34,348 nt of DNA from Acidobacteriota bacterium (GTDB lineage: Bacteria > Acidobacteriota > Terriglobia > UBA7540), in contig JACQNR010000381.1 of the NCBI GenBank assembly GCA_016202975.1, forward strand, positions 1 through 34,348, in the 5' to 3' direction. The translations under genes and the position numbers were made by a program. Below, piece after piece: positions 8,243 through 15,877 of this stretch (position 1 is its first letter; every line of letters begins with the position of its first letter). The notes below the pieces were generated by a model. That model was not told where the DNA came from. It ran no database searches and saw nothing but the letters and a program-made list of their open reading frames with translations.

Positions 8243-9055
8243 CTAAGGGCAGGTGAAGCCAGTCGGAGGTAAGTATTCGCTCGTGTCGGTTATCGTATCC
8301 AACGCGCATCCCGCCGCGTTCGCCGCTTCCCCGGCTGACTCGGCTGCCGTCGTCGCCGCCTCCGCTTCCTGCTGCGCGTTCTGCGCCGCCGTCGTCGCCG
8401 CTTTCGCCTGATCCTGTGCGTCGCCGGCCTTCTTCGCCGCCACGCCGCCCAGCACCGCCGACACGCCGCTGCCCGCCACCGATCCCACCTGCAACGCCGT
8501 CGCCCCGCCTACCGCTGCGCCACCCTGCGGCGCTCGCCCCGCCGTCCGCGCTTCCTTCACCGTGATCGTCTTCCCCTTCACCACTTCCACCGCCGGACCG
8601 TTGCCTTCTACCCGCAACTTCCCTTCCCGCGCCTTGACCACCACCGCCCCGTTTAGCATCGCAATCTCGCCCAGCGTCTTGTAGCCGCCCGTCGGCGCCA
8701 CCCGCAACGACCCTACTTTCACCGCCAGGTTCACCCCCGCCTGCCCCTGGTACAGCAGCACGTTCCCCTGCCCCAAGAGCACCGTCACCTCCGTCCCTTC
8801 CCGCAGGAACGACGCAACTGTCTCCTCACCGAACACCAGACGGCTTCCGCGCCCTACCGCCACCACCGCCGCTCCGTCCTTCACCCGCAGGCTGTCGCCG
8901 CTGAACACCGTCGTGTTCGGAACAAGGGCCTGCCCGTCGATGGTCGCGTTCTTACTCCCCGCCACCGATCCGATGATTGCCGACCCCGCATACATCGGCC
9001 CCACGGCCAGCATCACTGCCGCCAGGATTATGAGCGCCCTCTTGAACTTCTTCAT
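8243..9055 (-). CDS. Exported FecR-like domain protein with Gly/Ala-rich linker and alanine-rich coiled tail
   Basis: Protein of 270 aa. The ATG at 9055 is chosen over a GTG four codons upstream because GGAGG lies 5 nt before it. Residues 1-24 form a signal peptide or anchor. Residues ~25-165 resemble the FecR/iron-dicitrate-regulator beta fold: a GSVAG start, FSGDSLRVKDGAAVVAVG, and strands running to a VKGKTITV block. Residues ~170-205 are Gly/Ala/Val-rich and may lie in a membrane. Residues ~205-245 are an Ala/Gln/Glu-rich helix likely to be a coiled coil, and the C-terminus has two Cys (near 248 and 269) that could pair. The gene is monocistronic, with its own promoter candidate and strong terminator. 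Its function is unknown; an envelope structural or sensory role is inferred. Confidence 0.75.
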   Translation of the reverse strand: MKKFKRALIILAAVMLAVGPMYAGSAIIGSVAGSKNATIDGQALVPNTTVFSGDSLRVKDGAAVVAVGRGSRLVFGEETVASFLREGTEVTVLLGQGNVLLYQGQAGVNLAVKVGSLRVAPTGGYKTLGEIAMLNGAVVVKAREGKLRVEGNGPAVEVVKGKTITVKEARTAGRAPQGGAAVGGATALQVGSVAGSGVSAVLGGVAAKKAGDAQDQAKAATTAAQNAQQEAEAATTAAESAGEAANAAGCALDTITDTSEYLPPTGFTCP

Positions 9056-9166
9056 GATAACCTCCACTACGATGTTTTAGATTTGCTCAGTTTGCAAGAT
9101 AACCCCACCACAACCGTAGATTCGTTGAACAGCGGCACCGTGGCGTGATTGATCTGAGACCCAACA

Positions 9167-9195
9167 AAGCTACCCTCGCAAGTACGGCTTGTCAA
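9167..9195 (-). promoter_or_regulatory. Candidate sigma70 promoter of the FecR-like gene
   Basis: On the minus strand a perfect TTGACA (9195-9190) is followed after 17 nt by TAGCTT (9172-9167), a weak -10. This leaves a leader of roughly 105 nt before the ATG at 9055. Confidence 0.4.
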
Positions 9196-9213
9196 GTGAA
9201 AGTTTTAGTTTTT

Positions 9214-9246
9214 TTGTTACGCAATTGTTACACAATAAAGTGACAA
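9214..9246. repeat. TTGTTAC-type short repeats in an AT-rich spacer
   Basis: TTGTTAC occurs at 9214-9220 and again at 9225-9231, and the second copy is followed after 8 nt by GTGACAA (9240-9246), an inverted copy with one mismatch. The repeats lie just upstream of the FecR-like promoter candidate and at the edge of the IS630 remnant. They could be an operator or the scar of an insertion-sequence end. Confidence 0.35.
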
Positions 9247-9290
9247 CCCACCGGGTAAGTCGCATCCTCCACGGAACAAATCTGGCCAAG

Positions 9291-9857
9291 GTGATACGGG
9301 ATTTCGAACTGGTGGAGCGGCGCCGTCTGCGTCCTGCGTGCATCCTGTCAAAGAGGCTGAGCGAGGCGGAGGCGGCTCGGCAGGATGGGAGTGCGTCGCC
9401 AGTCTGTGAACCGCTGGAACGGGCGGTTGGCCAAGTCGGGCTGCGCGGCTTTGAGAAGAGCCGGACGAGCGGGGCGAAAGTCGCAACTGCAACCAGCAGA
9501 CCTGCGCCGAGTCGAGACCGGGCTTGAATCGGGGCCGAGGGCTTTGGGATATTTGACTAATTTGTGGACCGCCCGCCGGGTGTTGGACCTTATCGAGGGG
9601 TACTGCGGGGTGAGGTACACAACTGTTCATGCCTGGCGAATTCTAGGTCAGTTGGGGTGGAGCTGGCAGCAACCCTCCTGGCGCCGGCACGAGGAGGGCA
9701 AAGCTACCCGCATGCGTTGAAGAAGGGCCACTTGCGCGGGCTTAAGAAAACGCCCCCAAAAAACCCAACCATAGTTTGAGTCGACAGAGTCGGACAGACT
9801 AGTATACGTGGTAGGACATATATCCCCGATGGCCCGAACATTCGCATTTGTCGCTAG
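9291..9857 (+). pseudogene. Decayed N-terminal part of an IS630-family transposase
   Basis: Three reading-frame pieces join into an IS630-type transposase start. The first (from 9291) gives FELVERRRLRP...LSEAEAARQ, the N-terminal helix-turn-helix. A frameshift near 9385 leads to GVRRQSVNRWNGRLAKSG and the winged-helix block GYLTNLWTARRVLDLIEGYCGVRYT...LGWSWQQPSWR. A second shift near 9715 restores the first frame with LKKGHLRGLKKTPPKNPTIV, followed by a stop at 9777-9779. Beyond the stop the same frame continues VD...GRTYIPDGPN, which resembles the start of the DDE domain (IVFVDE...RTWAPRG in intact relatives) before another stop at 9855. The rest of the catalytic domain is absent. No intact terminal inverted repeats were recognised, so it is an old, immobile remnant at the border of the polysaccharide locus. 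Confidence 0.75.
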
Positions 9858-9968
9858 GTTCGAAATACGACTTCAATTCGCTATGAATTCCACCGAGAAA
9901 CTTCTTGCGAGAGACGAGTACAGACCATAGGCTTATTGTTTACCCGAGTCAGTCTGACGGAGACATGC

Positions 9969-11108
9969 ATGGAAGGAATGAAGGTAGGTTTTCATGGCCA
10001 AGTTCGGCAATACCACCAATTCAAGCCGGCCATTGATGCCGCAATCCACAAGGTCTTGGAAAGTGGAGTTTACGTGCTCGGTCCGAAGCTCGAGAAGTTT
10101 GAACGTGATCTTGCCACTTATTGCCGGATGCAAGAGGCCGTGGGAGTCAACTCGGGCACGGACGCGCTTTGGCTTGTCCTCAAGGCGCTGGACATCGGGC
10201 CAGGCGATGAAGTCATCCTCACCGCGAACACTTATTTCGCTACGGCGGAAGCCATCTGGATCGCGGGGTCCACAGCGGTTTTTGTGGATATCGAGCAAGA
10301 CACTCTGAATATGGACACCCGGTTGATCGAGCGTGCCATTACAAACAGGACGAAGGCCATTATTCCGGTGCACCTTTATGGTCAACCTGCCCGGATGCGC
10401 GAGGTCACGGGTGTCGCGAAGAAGCATAACCTCCACGTCGTCGAGGACTGTGCGCAGGCCGTGGGCGCCCGGGGAAATGATTTTCTCCTCGGAGAACTCA
10501 GCGATGCAATGTGTACGAGTTTTACCCCGCAAAAGACTCTCGGCTGCTATGGAGACGGTGGCGCGGTGCTGACCAACCATCCGGATCTCGCGGAGCGTCT
10601 CCGAAAACTGCGTAACCACGGGTCCGACCATCGCGGCTTCTACAGCATGGGATATAACAGCCGGCTCGACGAAATTCATGCCGCCGTATTAAGCGTGAAA
10701 ATCAAGCAACTCGACAGCTGGATCGAGCAACGCCGCAGGCGCGCGGGGCAGTACATAGCCGGCTTGGCGGGAACTTCTCTGAAAATTCCAAGCACGGTCC
10801 CCGGTTTCCGCCATGCCTACCAATTCTTCGTGGTAGAGGCAGAGGACCGCGATGGTCTCCAAGCCTACCTGGGGTCGATGGGTATCACCGCTTTCGCGCA
10901 CCATCCGGTCGCCATCCACCAGCAGGCAGGATTTCCCTGGGGGCAGAGCGCTCGCATTTCCGGCTCTCTCGAGCGTACCGAGAGCTCCGCCGCGCGCGTT
11001 CTCTCGTTACCTTTGTATCCGGAGATAACCGACGAGGAAACAAACCATGTCATTAGAACCGTCATTGCTTGGGATCATACCCGACCAGAACTCGGAACTC
11101 CAGGCTGA
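9969..11108 (+). CDS. DegT/DnrJ/EryC1/StrS-family nucleotide-sugar aminotransferase (first copy)
   Basis: PLP-dependent aminotransferase of 379 aa that would transfer an amino group to a keto sugar nucleotide. The ATG at 9969 is chosen because GGAG lies 6 nt upstream; a TTG at 9936 lacks a ribosome site. Family landmarks: SGTDAL near 62-67, ANTYFATAEA near 86-95, HLYGQPA, VVEDCAQAVGA with Asp160 and Gln163, and the PLP lysine Lys189 in SFTPQKTLGCYGDGGAV. The ANTY block and GTDALWL resemble the C-3 aminotransferases of the FdtB/TylB/DesV type, which act on dTDP-3-keto-6-deoxy sugars. That is suggestive only, since no FdtA/TylM-type 3,4-ketoisomerase is visible here. It stands as the first plus-strand gene of the glycan locus. 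Confidence 0.9.
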   Translation: MEGMKVGFHGQVRQYHQFKPAIDAAIHKVLESGVYVLGPKLEKFERDLATYCRMQEAVGVNSGTDALWLVLKALDIGPGDEVILTANTYFATAEAIWIAGSTAVFVDIEQDTLNMDTRLIERAITNRTKAIIPVHLYGQPARMREVTGVAKKHNLHVVEDCAQAVGARGNDFLLGELSDAMCTSFTPQKTLGCYGDGGAVLTNHPDLAERLRKLRNHGSDHRGFYSMGYNSRLDEIHAAVLSVKIKQLDSWIEQRRRRAGQYIAGLAGTSLKIPSTVPGFRHAYQFFVVEAEDRDGLQAYLGSMGITAFAHHPVAIHQQAGFPWGQSARISGSLERTESSAARVLSLPLYPEITDEETNHVIRTVIAWDHTRPELGTPG

Positions 11109-11316
11109 GAGCTGGCAATTCGACCTTCCCTACCGGCTGGAGTCAGAGGGACGCGTGCTAGCAAATTGTCGTCCTACTCAGTTCTCCCGCCACGAAATCT
11201 TTACTAGAGTGGTGGATTTGTATTCTCCGCCGGTTCTGCTAGGATAACGCCTGGCGCCGCAAGAACAGGGAGCCCGGACATGGCACCCACCTCCGTGGCG
11301 CCACTGTCCTTCGATC

Positions 11317-12600
11317 ATGATTCGAACAAACCTTCACCACCGTCTTGCACGCACCCTGCTCATCGTGGTGGAGATTGCGACATTCCTCGTGCTTTCGCTG
11401 CGCATCGGAAGAAATTTCATGGCTAGCCGGGCCGCGGAGGGCGTGGGAGCGGCGGAGCTCAACCGGGCCATTGAGCTCGACCCTGGGAACGCCGAATACC
11501 ATCTGCGCTTGGCACGGTTGGCGCTTTACAGTGTTTCTAACGCAAGCCCCGAACTGGCCCAGGAGCATCTTATGCGTGCCGCGGAACTTAGCCCTCGAAA
11601 TGTGCAAGTCTGGCTCGAGCTTTCCGCAGCACATGGGTTTCAGGGAGATCCCGAAAAAGCGGAATCCTACCTGCGCCGGGCGGACATGATGGCGCCCCAG
11701 ATTCCCGCCATTCAGTGGGTGGTCGGGAACTTTTTCCTCCTGCAAGGAAACACAGATGGGGCGTTCAAGCATTTTCGCATGACACTCAGCGGGAGCCATA
11801 AATACGACTCCATCCTGTTCCGCACGGCCTGGAAGTCCAGCGAGGACGGCGCGAAGATCCTCGACCAGTTGATCCCCCCGCGCATCGACACGGAATTCGG
11901 CTACCTATACTATCTTCTCGGCGAGAAGAAGTTATCCGAAACCTCAGCGGTGTGGAAACGCATTGCCGCAGGACCAGAGAAATTTGATGCGGGTCGTGTG
12001 GCAGGCTACTTGAACCGTCTTTTCGACACTCGCAAGCTCGCAGAGGCGACTCAAGTATGGAATGATTTGCGGAATAAGGGGCTGATTTCGCCCGCCTACC
12101 AGCCCACCGCCCAAAACCTGATCATCAACGGAAATTTTGAAGAAGTTATTCTCAATCTGGGATTTGACTGGAGAATTGCCAAAGTTGAAGGCGTCCGGGC
12201 CGGCACCGACGAGAGCACTTTTCACTCCCCAGGCCGCGCCATGAAAGTTAGTTTCGCGGGGAAAGCTAACACTTCATACTGGCATGTCTACCAGTTCGTC
12301 CGGGTGGAACCTAAACAGAAATACCGTCTTCAGGCCTTTCTGAAGATCGACGGAATCACCACCGACAGCGGACCGCGGCTTCGAGTGGTCGACATGTACG
12401 ATCCGGCGAAGCTAACGAAATTCTCAGAAAGTCTTACGGGGACGACGCGCGGCTGGAATCAGGTCATTCTCGAATTTACCACCGGACCTACAACTGAGCT
12501 CCTTACGGTGAGCCTCGCTCGTCTACCGAGCGCCAAACTCGACAACATGATCGCCGGAACCGTCTGGCTTGATGATGTGAGCCTGACACTCCTTCCCTGA
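11317..12600 (+). CDS. Membrane-anchored TPR protein with C-terminal galactose-binding-like (jelly-roll) domain
   Basis: Protein of 427 aa. Residues ~12-30 form one transmembrane or signal-anchor helix. Residues ~45-150 hold at least three TPR-like units with the usual A/L/A and P spacing (for example LNRAIELDPGNAEYHLRLAR and MRAAELSPRNVQVW). A helical middle continues to ~260. Residues ~268-427 start with LIINGNFEE and look like a carbohydrate-binding, galactose-binding-like beta sandwich ending in GTVWLDDVSLT. Proteins of this architecture often accompany O-antigen ligase/Wzy-type genes; here one is encoded convergently downstream. A role as periplasmic scaffold or glycan-binding factor in polymer assembly is inferred. 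The ATG at 11317 gives a complete anchor. The 208-bp upstream gap suggests its own promoter. Confidence 0.75.
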   Translation: MIRTNLHHRLARTLLIVVEIATFLVLSLRIGRNFMASRAAEGVGAAELNRAIELDPGNAEYHLRLARLALYSVSNASPELAQEHLMRAAELSPRNVQVWLELSAAHGFQGDPEKAESYLRRADMMAPQIPAIQWVVGNFFLLQGNTDGAFKHFRMTLSGSHKYDSILFRTAWKSSEDGAKILDQLIPPRIDTEFGYLYYLLGEKKLSETSAVWKRIAAGPEKFDAGRVAGYLNRLFDTRKLAEATQVWNDLRNKGLISPAYQPTAQNLIINGNFEEVILNLGFDWRIAKVEGVRAGTDESTFHSPGRAMKVSFAGKANTSYWHVYQFVRVEPKQKYRLQAFLKIDGITTDSGPRLRVVDMYDPAKLTKFSESLTGTTRGWNQVILEFTTGPTTELLTVSLARLPSAKLDNMIAGTVWLDDVSLTLLP

Positions 12601-12657
12601 AACGCCCGTCGCGAATCTACCACCACTCGCAAATCAGCAACTCTCGATACATGCCAC

Positions 12658-12693
12658 GAGCGTCGGACTGGGCGGCGGACCGCCGGAACGCTC
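12658..12693. terminator. Nested stem-loop between convergent genes
   Basis: GAGCGT (12658-12663) pairs with ACGCTC (12688-12693), and inside it GGCGG (12671-12675) pairs with CCGCC (12680-12684). It sits in the 115-bp gap between the converging TPR and O-antigen ligase genes. No clear T-run follows on either strand, so a bidirectional terminator is possible but unproven. Confidence 0.35.
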
Positions 12694-12715
12694 ATTACAG
12701 AAAAGCTTTCCTGGA

Positions 12716-14101
12716 TTAATGCGGAGATTGACCGGAGTCATCGCGCTCGCGGTCGATAATCGCAACCCGATACCCGATCCCCAGTATCACCGCAAAAACC
12801 AACGCATTGGCAGGAATTTGCAGATTGAAATCGGCAAGGCTGTGCAAGAGGATGGCGAGCGTGCCTCCGATGCAACCGAGCGTAATGGAGCGGCGGTAGC
12901 TGTGGCGGTCTTCGAGGAAAGCAAAGATCATGCGTACCAGCAGATAGAAAATGGGGATAAAGAGGAGCGCAGCTCCAAGGAATCCCGTATTCGCGGCGAA
13001 TTCCAGATAATCGTTGTGCGCATGGTCGACCACATATTCAAGTTGGGTAGTCTGGTATTGACGGTACACGATCTCGAAAGTTCCCAGGCCGGACCCGAAC
13101 AGCGGGAAGTCGCGAATGAGACGCACGGTGTCTTTCCAGATCGCAAAGCGCCCTTCGATTGTCACGTACCCTGGATCCGACATCATTTCAAACCGGGCTA
13201 GCACGGGCCCCAGGCCAATCCAGGTGGCGTAAACTGCGACTACTCCGAAAAACCCCATCATTCCAAGAAGCCATCCCTTTCGCCTCACTTTCACGTGCGC
13301 CAGCGCCGAAAGGAAGGCGATCGTCAGAACGGTGACAAGAATCCCTGCTCTCGAGCGCGAAAAAACCATCGCAACGACGAGTAGAGTCAGAAGAAACATG
13401 TAGAAAAGCAGCTGCTGAGCTGCCGAAGACCGTTCCTCACCTTCCATGGTCGTATGAATTGCATGCCGGTGTCTCACCCACTTGTTGAAGGCGTAAAATG
13501 CAGCCGCCAAAACGAACGGGATCACCATCTCTAGATGACCCGCATAGTGATTGCGGTTGATAAAGGTGCCTGTCGCTTCCTCCAGATCAAACTTTTTGAC
13601 GTAGGTGAAGATCTGCTGCCAACCGGTCAAATACTGAACGATGCCGTAGGCCGCTTCCACCAGCCCCAGAAGGATCAGCACGGCCACGAGCATGCTGCGG
13701 TTCCGGCGCAAATCGGAAACATGGGCAGCGAGGACAAAGGCAGCGATGTAGGCCAGGAATTTCACAAGTCCAAGCCAGGTTTCGCGCGGGTAGACAGTCA
13801 GTGCGGCCCATGTGGTGCCTGGAATCATCCCAAGATCTGCGAGCCGCGGCGGGGAAAGCTTCCCCAACACGCCCACCGGAACTGGCATCAACTGGAATGC
13901 CACGAAGGCGACGAAGAGGATAGGCCAAATGGGAAGAGGCAGCCGGATTTCGCCCTTCTGAGTTTGTCCGATGAGGACGGCAAACATGAGCGTGAAGACC
14001 ACGACTTCCATGATTGAAAATGTGATGGTCTGAACGCCTCCAAACGCCATCGTCCCCCCGACAATGCTGAGAGCGAGAATTATCTCTATTGCCCTGTTCA
14101 T
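12716..14101 (-). CDS. O-antigen ligase/polymerase family membrane protein (Wzy_C, WaaL-like)
   Basis: Polytopic membrane protein of 461 aa with about 12 hydrophobic helices. The large periplasmic loop expected in Wzy_C/WaaL proteins lies between residues ~300 and 380 and has the family pattern GRFAIWKDTVRLI..FPLFGSGLGTF, then DHAHNDYLEFAANTG with the conserved His-Asn-Asp. FSRSRAG near residue 245 is the other hallmark. Such proteins polymerise undecaprenyl-linked repeat units or ligate glycan to lipid A core or to proteins; sequence alone does not separate these roles. It is transcribed alone on the minus strand, convergent with the TPR gene and downstream of the rmlB/rmlD remnant unit. Confidence 0.88.
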   Translation of the reverse strand: MNRAIEIILALSIVGGTMAFGGVQTITFSIMEVVVFTLMFAVLIGQTQKGEIRLPLPIWPILFVAFVAFQLMPVPVGVLGKLSPPRLADLGMIPGTTWAALTVYPRETWLGLVKFLAYIAAFVLAAHVSDLRRNRSMLVAVLILLGLVEAAYGIVQYLTGWQQIFTYVKKFDLEEATGTFINRNHYAGHLEMVIPFVLAAAFYAFNKWVRHRHAIHTTMEGEERSSAAQQLLFYMFLLTLLVVAMVFSRSRAGILVTVLTIAFLSALAHVKVRRKGWLLGMMGFFGVVAVYATWIGLGPVLARFEMMSDPGYVTIEGRFAIWKDTVRLIRDFPLFGSGLGTFEIVYRQYQTTQLEYVVDHAHNDYLEFAANTGFLGAALLFIPIFYLLVRMIFAFLEDRHSYRRSITLGCIGGTLAILLHSLADFNLQIPANALVFAVILGIGYRVAIIDRERDDSGQSPH

Positions 14102-14142
14102 GGCATTAACTCAGTCATGGGATTTTAAACAAGCTCCCTAGC

Positions 14143-14563
14143 TCAATTCAGCAAATGCGACGCCGCTTTCTCTCCCTCGAGCTTGCTCCTCCCGTAGGTC
14201 CCCAAGGGATTAGGAGCATATTCTTCGTAATTTGGCTCCCGCTTTGCGGTCATCGAAGACATAATCCGCGCTGATGTAAAACATCGGGATTCGCGGACCA
14301 AGTGCAGTCCGAGCCACGTTGCGTGTTCCTTCCGCATTGACGACGAATGCCGTCTCCGGGCAGCGTTGGCACTCATCTGCGGCTGTGAAGGCGGCGTGAA
14401 TGACCGCTTTCAGCTCGGCGGTTGCGAAGTATCGGCTCCCAGCAGAGGCATGGGTAAAATCTACTTACGGAAGATCCAGGGGCACAATCTCATGCCGCGG
14501 CGCCGCCAGGGCCCTGAAATCCTGCCCGAGCTTACCTTAATTTCCGGTTAACAGAGTACGCAC
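14143..14563 (-). pseudogene. rmlD: Broken rmlD (dTDP-4-dehydrorhamnose reductase) remnant
   Basis: Directly behind rmlB (6-bp gap) a GTG at 14563 opens a frame reading VRTLLTGN, stop, GKLGQDFRALAAPRHEIVPLDLP, stop, VDFTHA, then AVIHAAFTAADECQRCPETAFVVNAEGTRNVA and PMFYISADYVFDDRKA. These are the Rossmann start, the IH-A-A-T block and the Ser-x-Asp-YVFD motif of RmlD. A frameshift near 14250 moves to the frame that gives EEYAPNPLGTYGRSKLEGEKA, the YxxxK catalytic block. The sequence then ends at LLN-stop, so the whole C-terminal substrate-binding half is missing. With two in-frame stops, one frameshift and a truncation, the gene cannot make active RmlD. Identification rests on several motifs in the correct order; an SDR relative of RmlD is the only serious alternative. 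Confidence 0.8.
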
Positions 14564-14569
14564 GGGGCC

Positions 14570-15595
14570 TCAAATCTCCGCGAGAGATGTGCCACGATTC
14601 ACGTAGAACCGCTCGTAGTACTCACGATACTCTCCGCTCTTTGCCTCTTGGATCCAATCGGGATGACTGCGGTACCACTCAACCGTCCTGATGAGACCCG
14701 CATCGAGACCCACTTCCGGCTTCCACCCGAGTTCCCGCTCGATCTTGGCCGCGTTGAGGGCATATCTGCGATCATGGCCGGGGCGGTCGGTGACAAACTC
14801 GATCGCCTCGTCGGTCCTCCCCAAAATACGAAGGATCTGGCGCACCACGGTGAGGTTCGAAACCGGCTGCCCGTAACCAATGTTGTATATTTCTCCCCCG
14901 CGTCCATCATGCAAGACGATGCTGAGCGCCCGACAATGGTCTTCCACAAAGATCCAGTCCCTCTCGTTCAAGCCGTCGCCATAGACGGGCAGCTTGCTTC
15001 CCTCCAGGGCGAGGGTGATCATCAACGGGATGAGCTTCTCCGGAAACTGGTATGGACCGTAGTTGTTGGACGCTCGAGTAATGATGACCGGAAAAGCGTA
15101 GGTATGCCAGAAACTGCGCGCCAGAAGGTCCGAAGCCGCCTTGCTCGCGGCGTAAGGGCTATTGGGCGCGAGCGGGAATCCTTCGTCGGCACGGTCACCC
15201 GGCGCGAGGCTGCCATAAACCTCGTCGGTCGACACATATAGGAAGCGCCCCACGCGGTTTCGTCGCGCCGAATCCATGAGGTTGTAAGTTCCCTGGACGT
15301 TGGTCTCAACGAATGCCCGAGCGTCCGCGATGCTTCGGTCCACGTGGCTCTCGGCGGCGAAGTGGACAATCGCATCGACTCCGCGAAGCGCTGACTCAAT
15401 ATCCGCGCTGACACAAACATCCCCTTTTATGAACTGGTAGTTCGGGTTCGATTCCAGGTCGGCGAGGTTCTCGAGGTTTCCGGCGTAGGTTAATTTGTCG
15501 AGATTCAGCACGGCGTAGCGGGGATACGTCCGGAGAATGTGGCGAATGAAATTTGAGCCGATAAACCCGGCCCCCCCGGTTACCAGAATTTTCAT
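14570..15595 (-). CDS. rmlB: dTDP-glucose 4,6-dehydratase RmlB
   Basis: Cytoplasmic extended-SDR enzyme of 341 aa converting dTDP-glucose to dTDP-4-keto-6-deoxyglucose with bound NAD. The ATG at 15595 is preferred because AAGGAG lies 9 nt upstream and the protein begins with the beta strand MKILVTGGAGFIGSNF (Rossmann GxxGxxG). Catalytic residues are visible: Thr123-Asp124-Glu125 in VSTDEVYGS and Tyr148/Lys152 in YAASK. Other RmlB blocks are HFAAESHVDRSI, TRASNNYGPYQFPEKLIPL, GDGLNERDWIFVEDHC and DRPGHDRRYA. It heads a minus-strand unit whose second gene, rmlD, is destroyed. Its partners rmlC and rmlA lie 12-14 kb away in the same locus. Confidence 0.95.
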   Translation of the reverse strand: MKILVTGGAGFIGSNFIRHILRTYPRYAVLNLDKLTYAGNLENLADLESNPNYQFIKGDVCVSADIESALRGVDAIVHFAAESHVDRSIADARAFVETNVQGTYNLMDSARRNRVGRFLYVSTDEVYGSLAPGDRADEGFPLAPNSPYAASKAASDLLARSFWHTYAFPVIITRASNNYGPYQFPEKLIPLMITLALEGSKLPVYGDGLNERDWIFVEDHCRALSIVLHDGRGGEIYNIGYGQPVSNLTVVRQILRILGRTDEAIEFVTDRPGHDRRYALNAAKIERELGWKPEVGLDAGLIRTVEWYRSHPDWIQEAKSGEYREYYERFYVNRGTSLAEI

Positions 15596-15639
15596 GCCAG
15601 TTGGCTCCTTAAGCTCTGAATGCAAGCCTGAGCGGTCGC

Positions 15640-15670
15640 ATCATATCACGCGACGTTGGTCCCAAGGCAA
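15640..15670 (-). promoter_or_regulatory. Possible promoter of rmlB
   Basis: On the minus strand TTGCCT (15670-15665) is followed after 19 nt by TATGAT (15645-15640), a 5/6 match to the -10 box. The leader to the rmlB ATG would be about 40 nt. Confidence 0.35.
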
Positions 15671-15877
15671 CAAGTTGTGCCCGCCCGATGAATCAGTCGA
15701 GCGCCCAGGGGTGGCGAGGCCAGAAGGTTGAGTTGCCATGGAGGAGTTCGGCGATATCGCCGGACCGGAGCCTGGGGCCTGTTCAATTCGCACATCGCAA
15801 CGCGGATTCGGAGATAGAATAATGGCTCGAAACTCTTAAGATGAACATTCGTGGAGTCGTGCAGAGGAGGGCCAAAC

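Noticed and set aside
8335-8520. Repetitive GCC/GCT-rich stretch as a possible DNA tandem repeat
   Set aside because: It is the alanine codon bias of the tail of the FecR-like gene, in frame with its coding sequence, and not an exact nucleotide repeat array.
13535-14017. Plus-strand frame of 160 codons
   Set aside because: Antisense to the O-antigen ligase gene; rich in His, Asp and Gln, as expected for the complement of membrane-helix codons.
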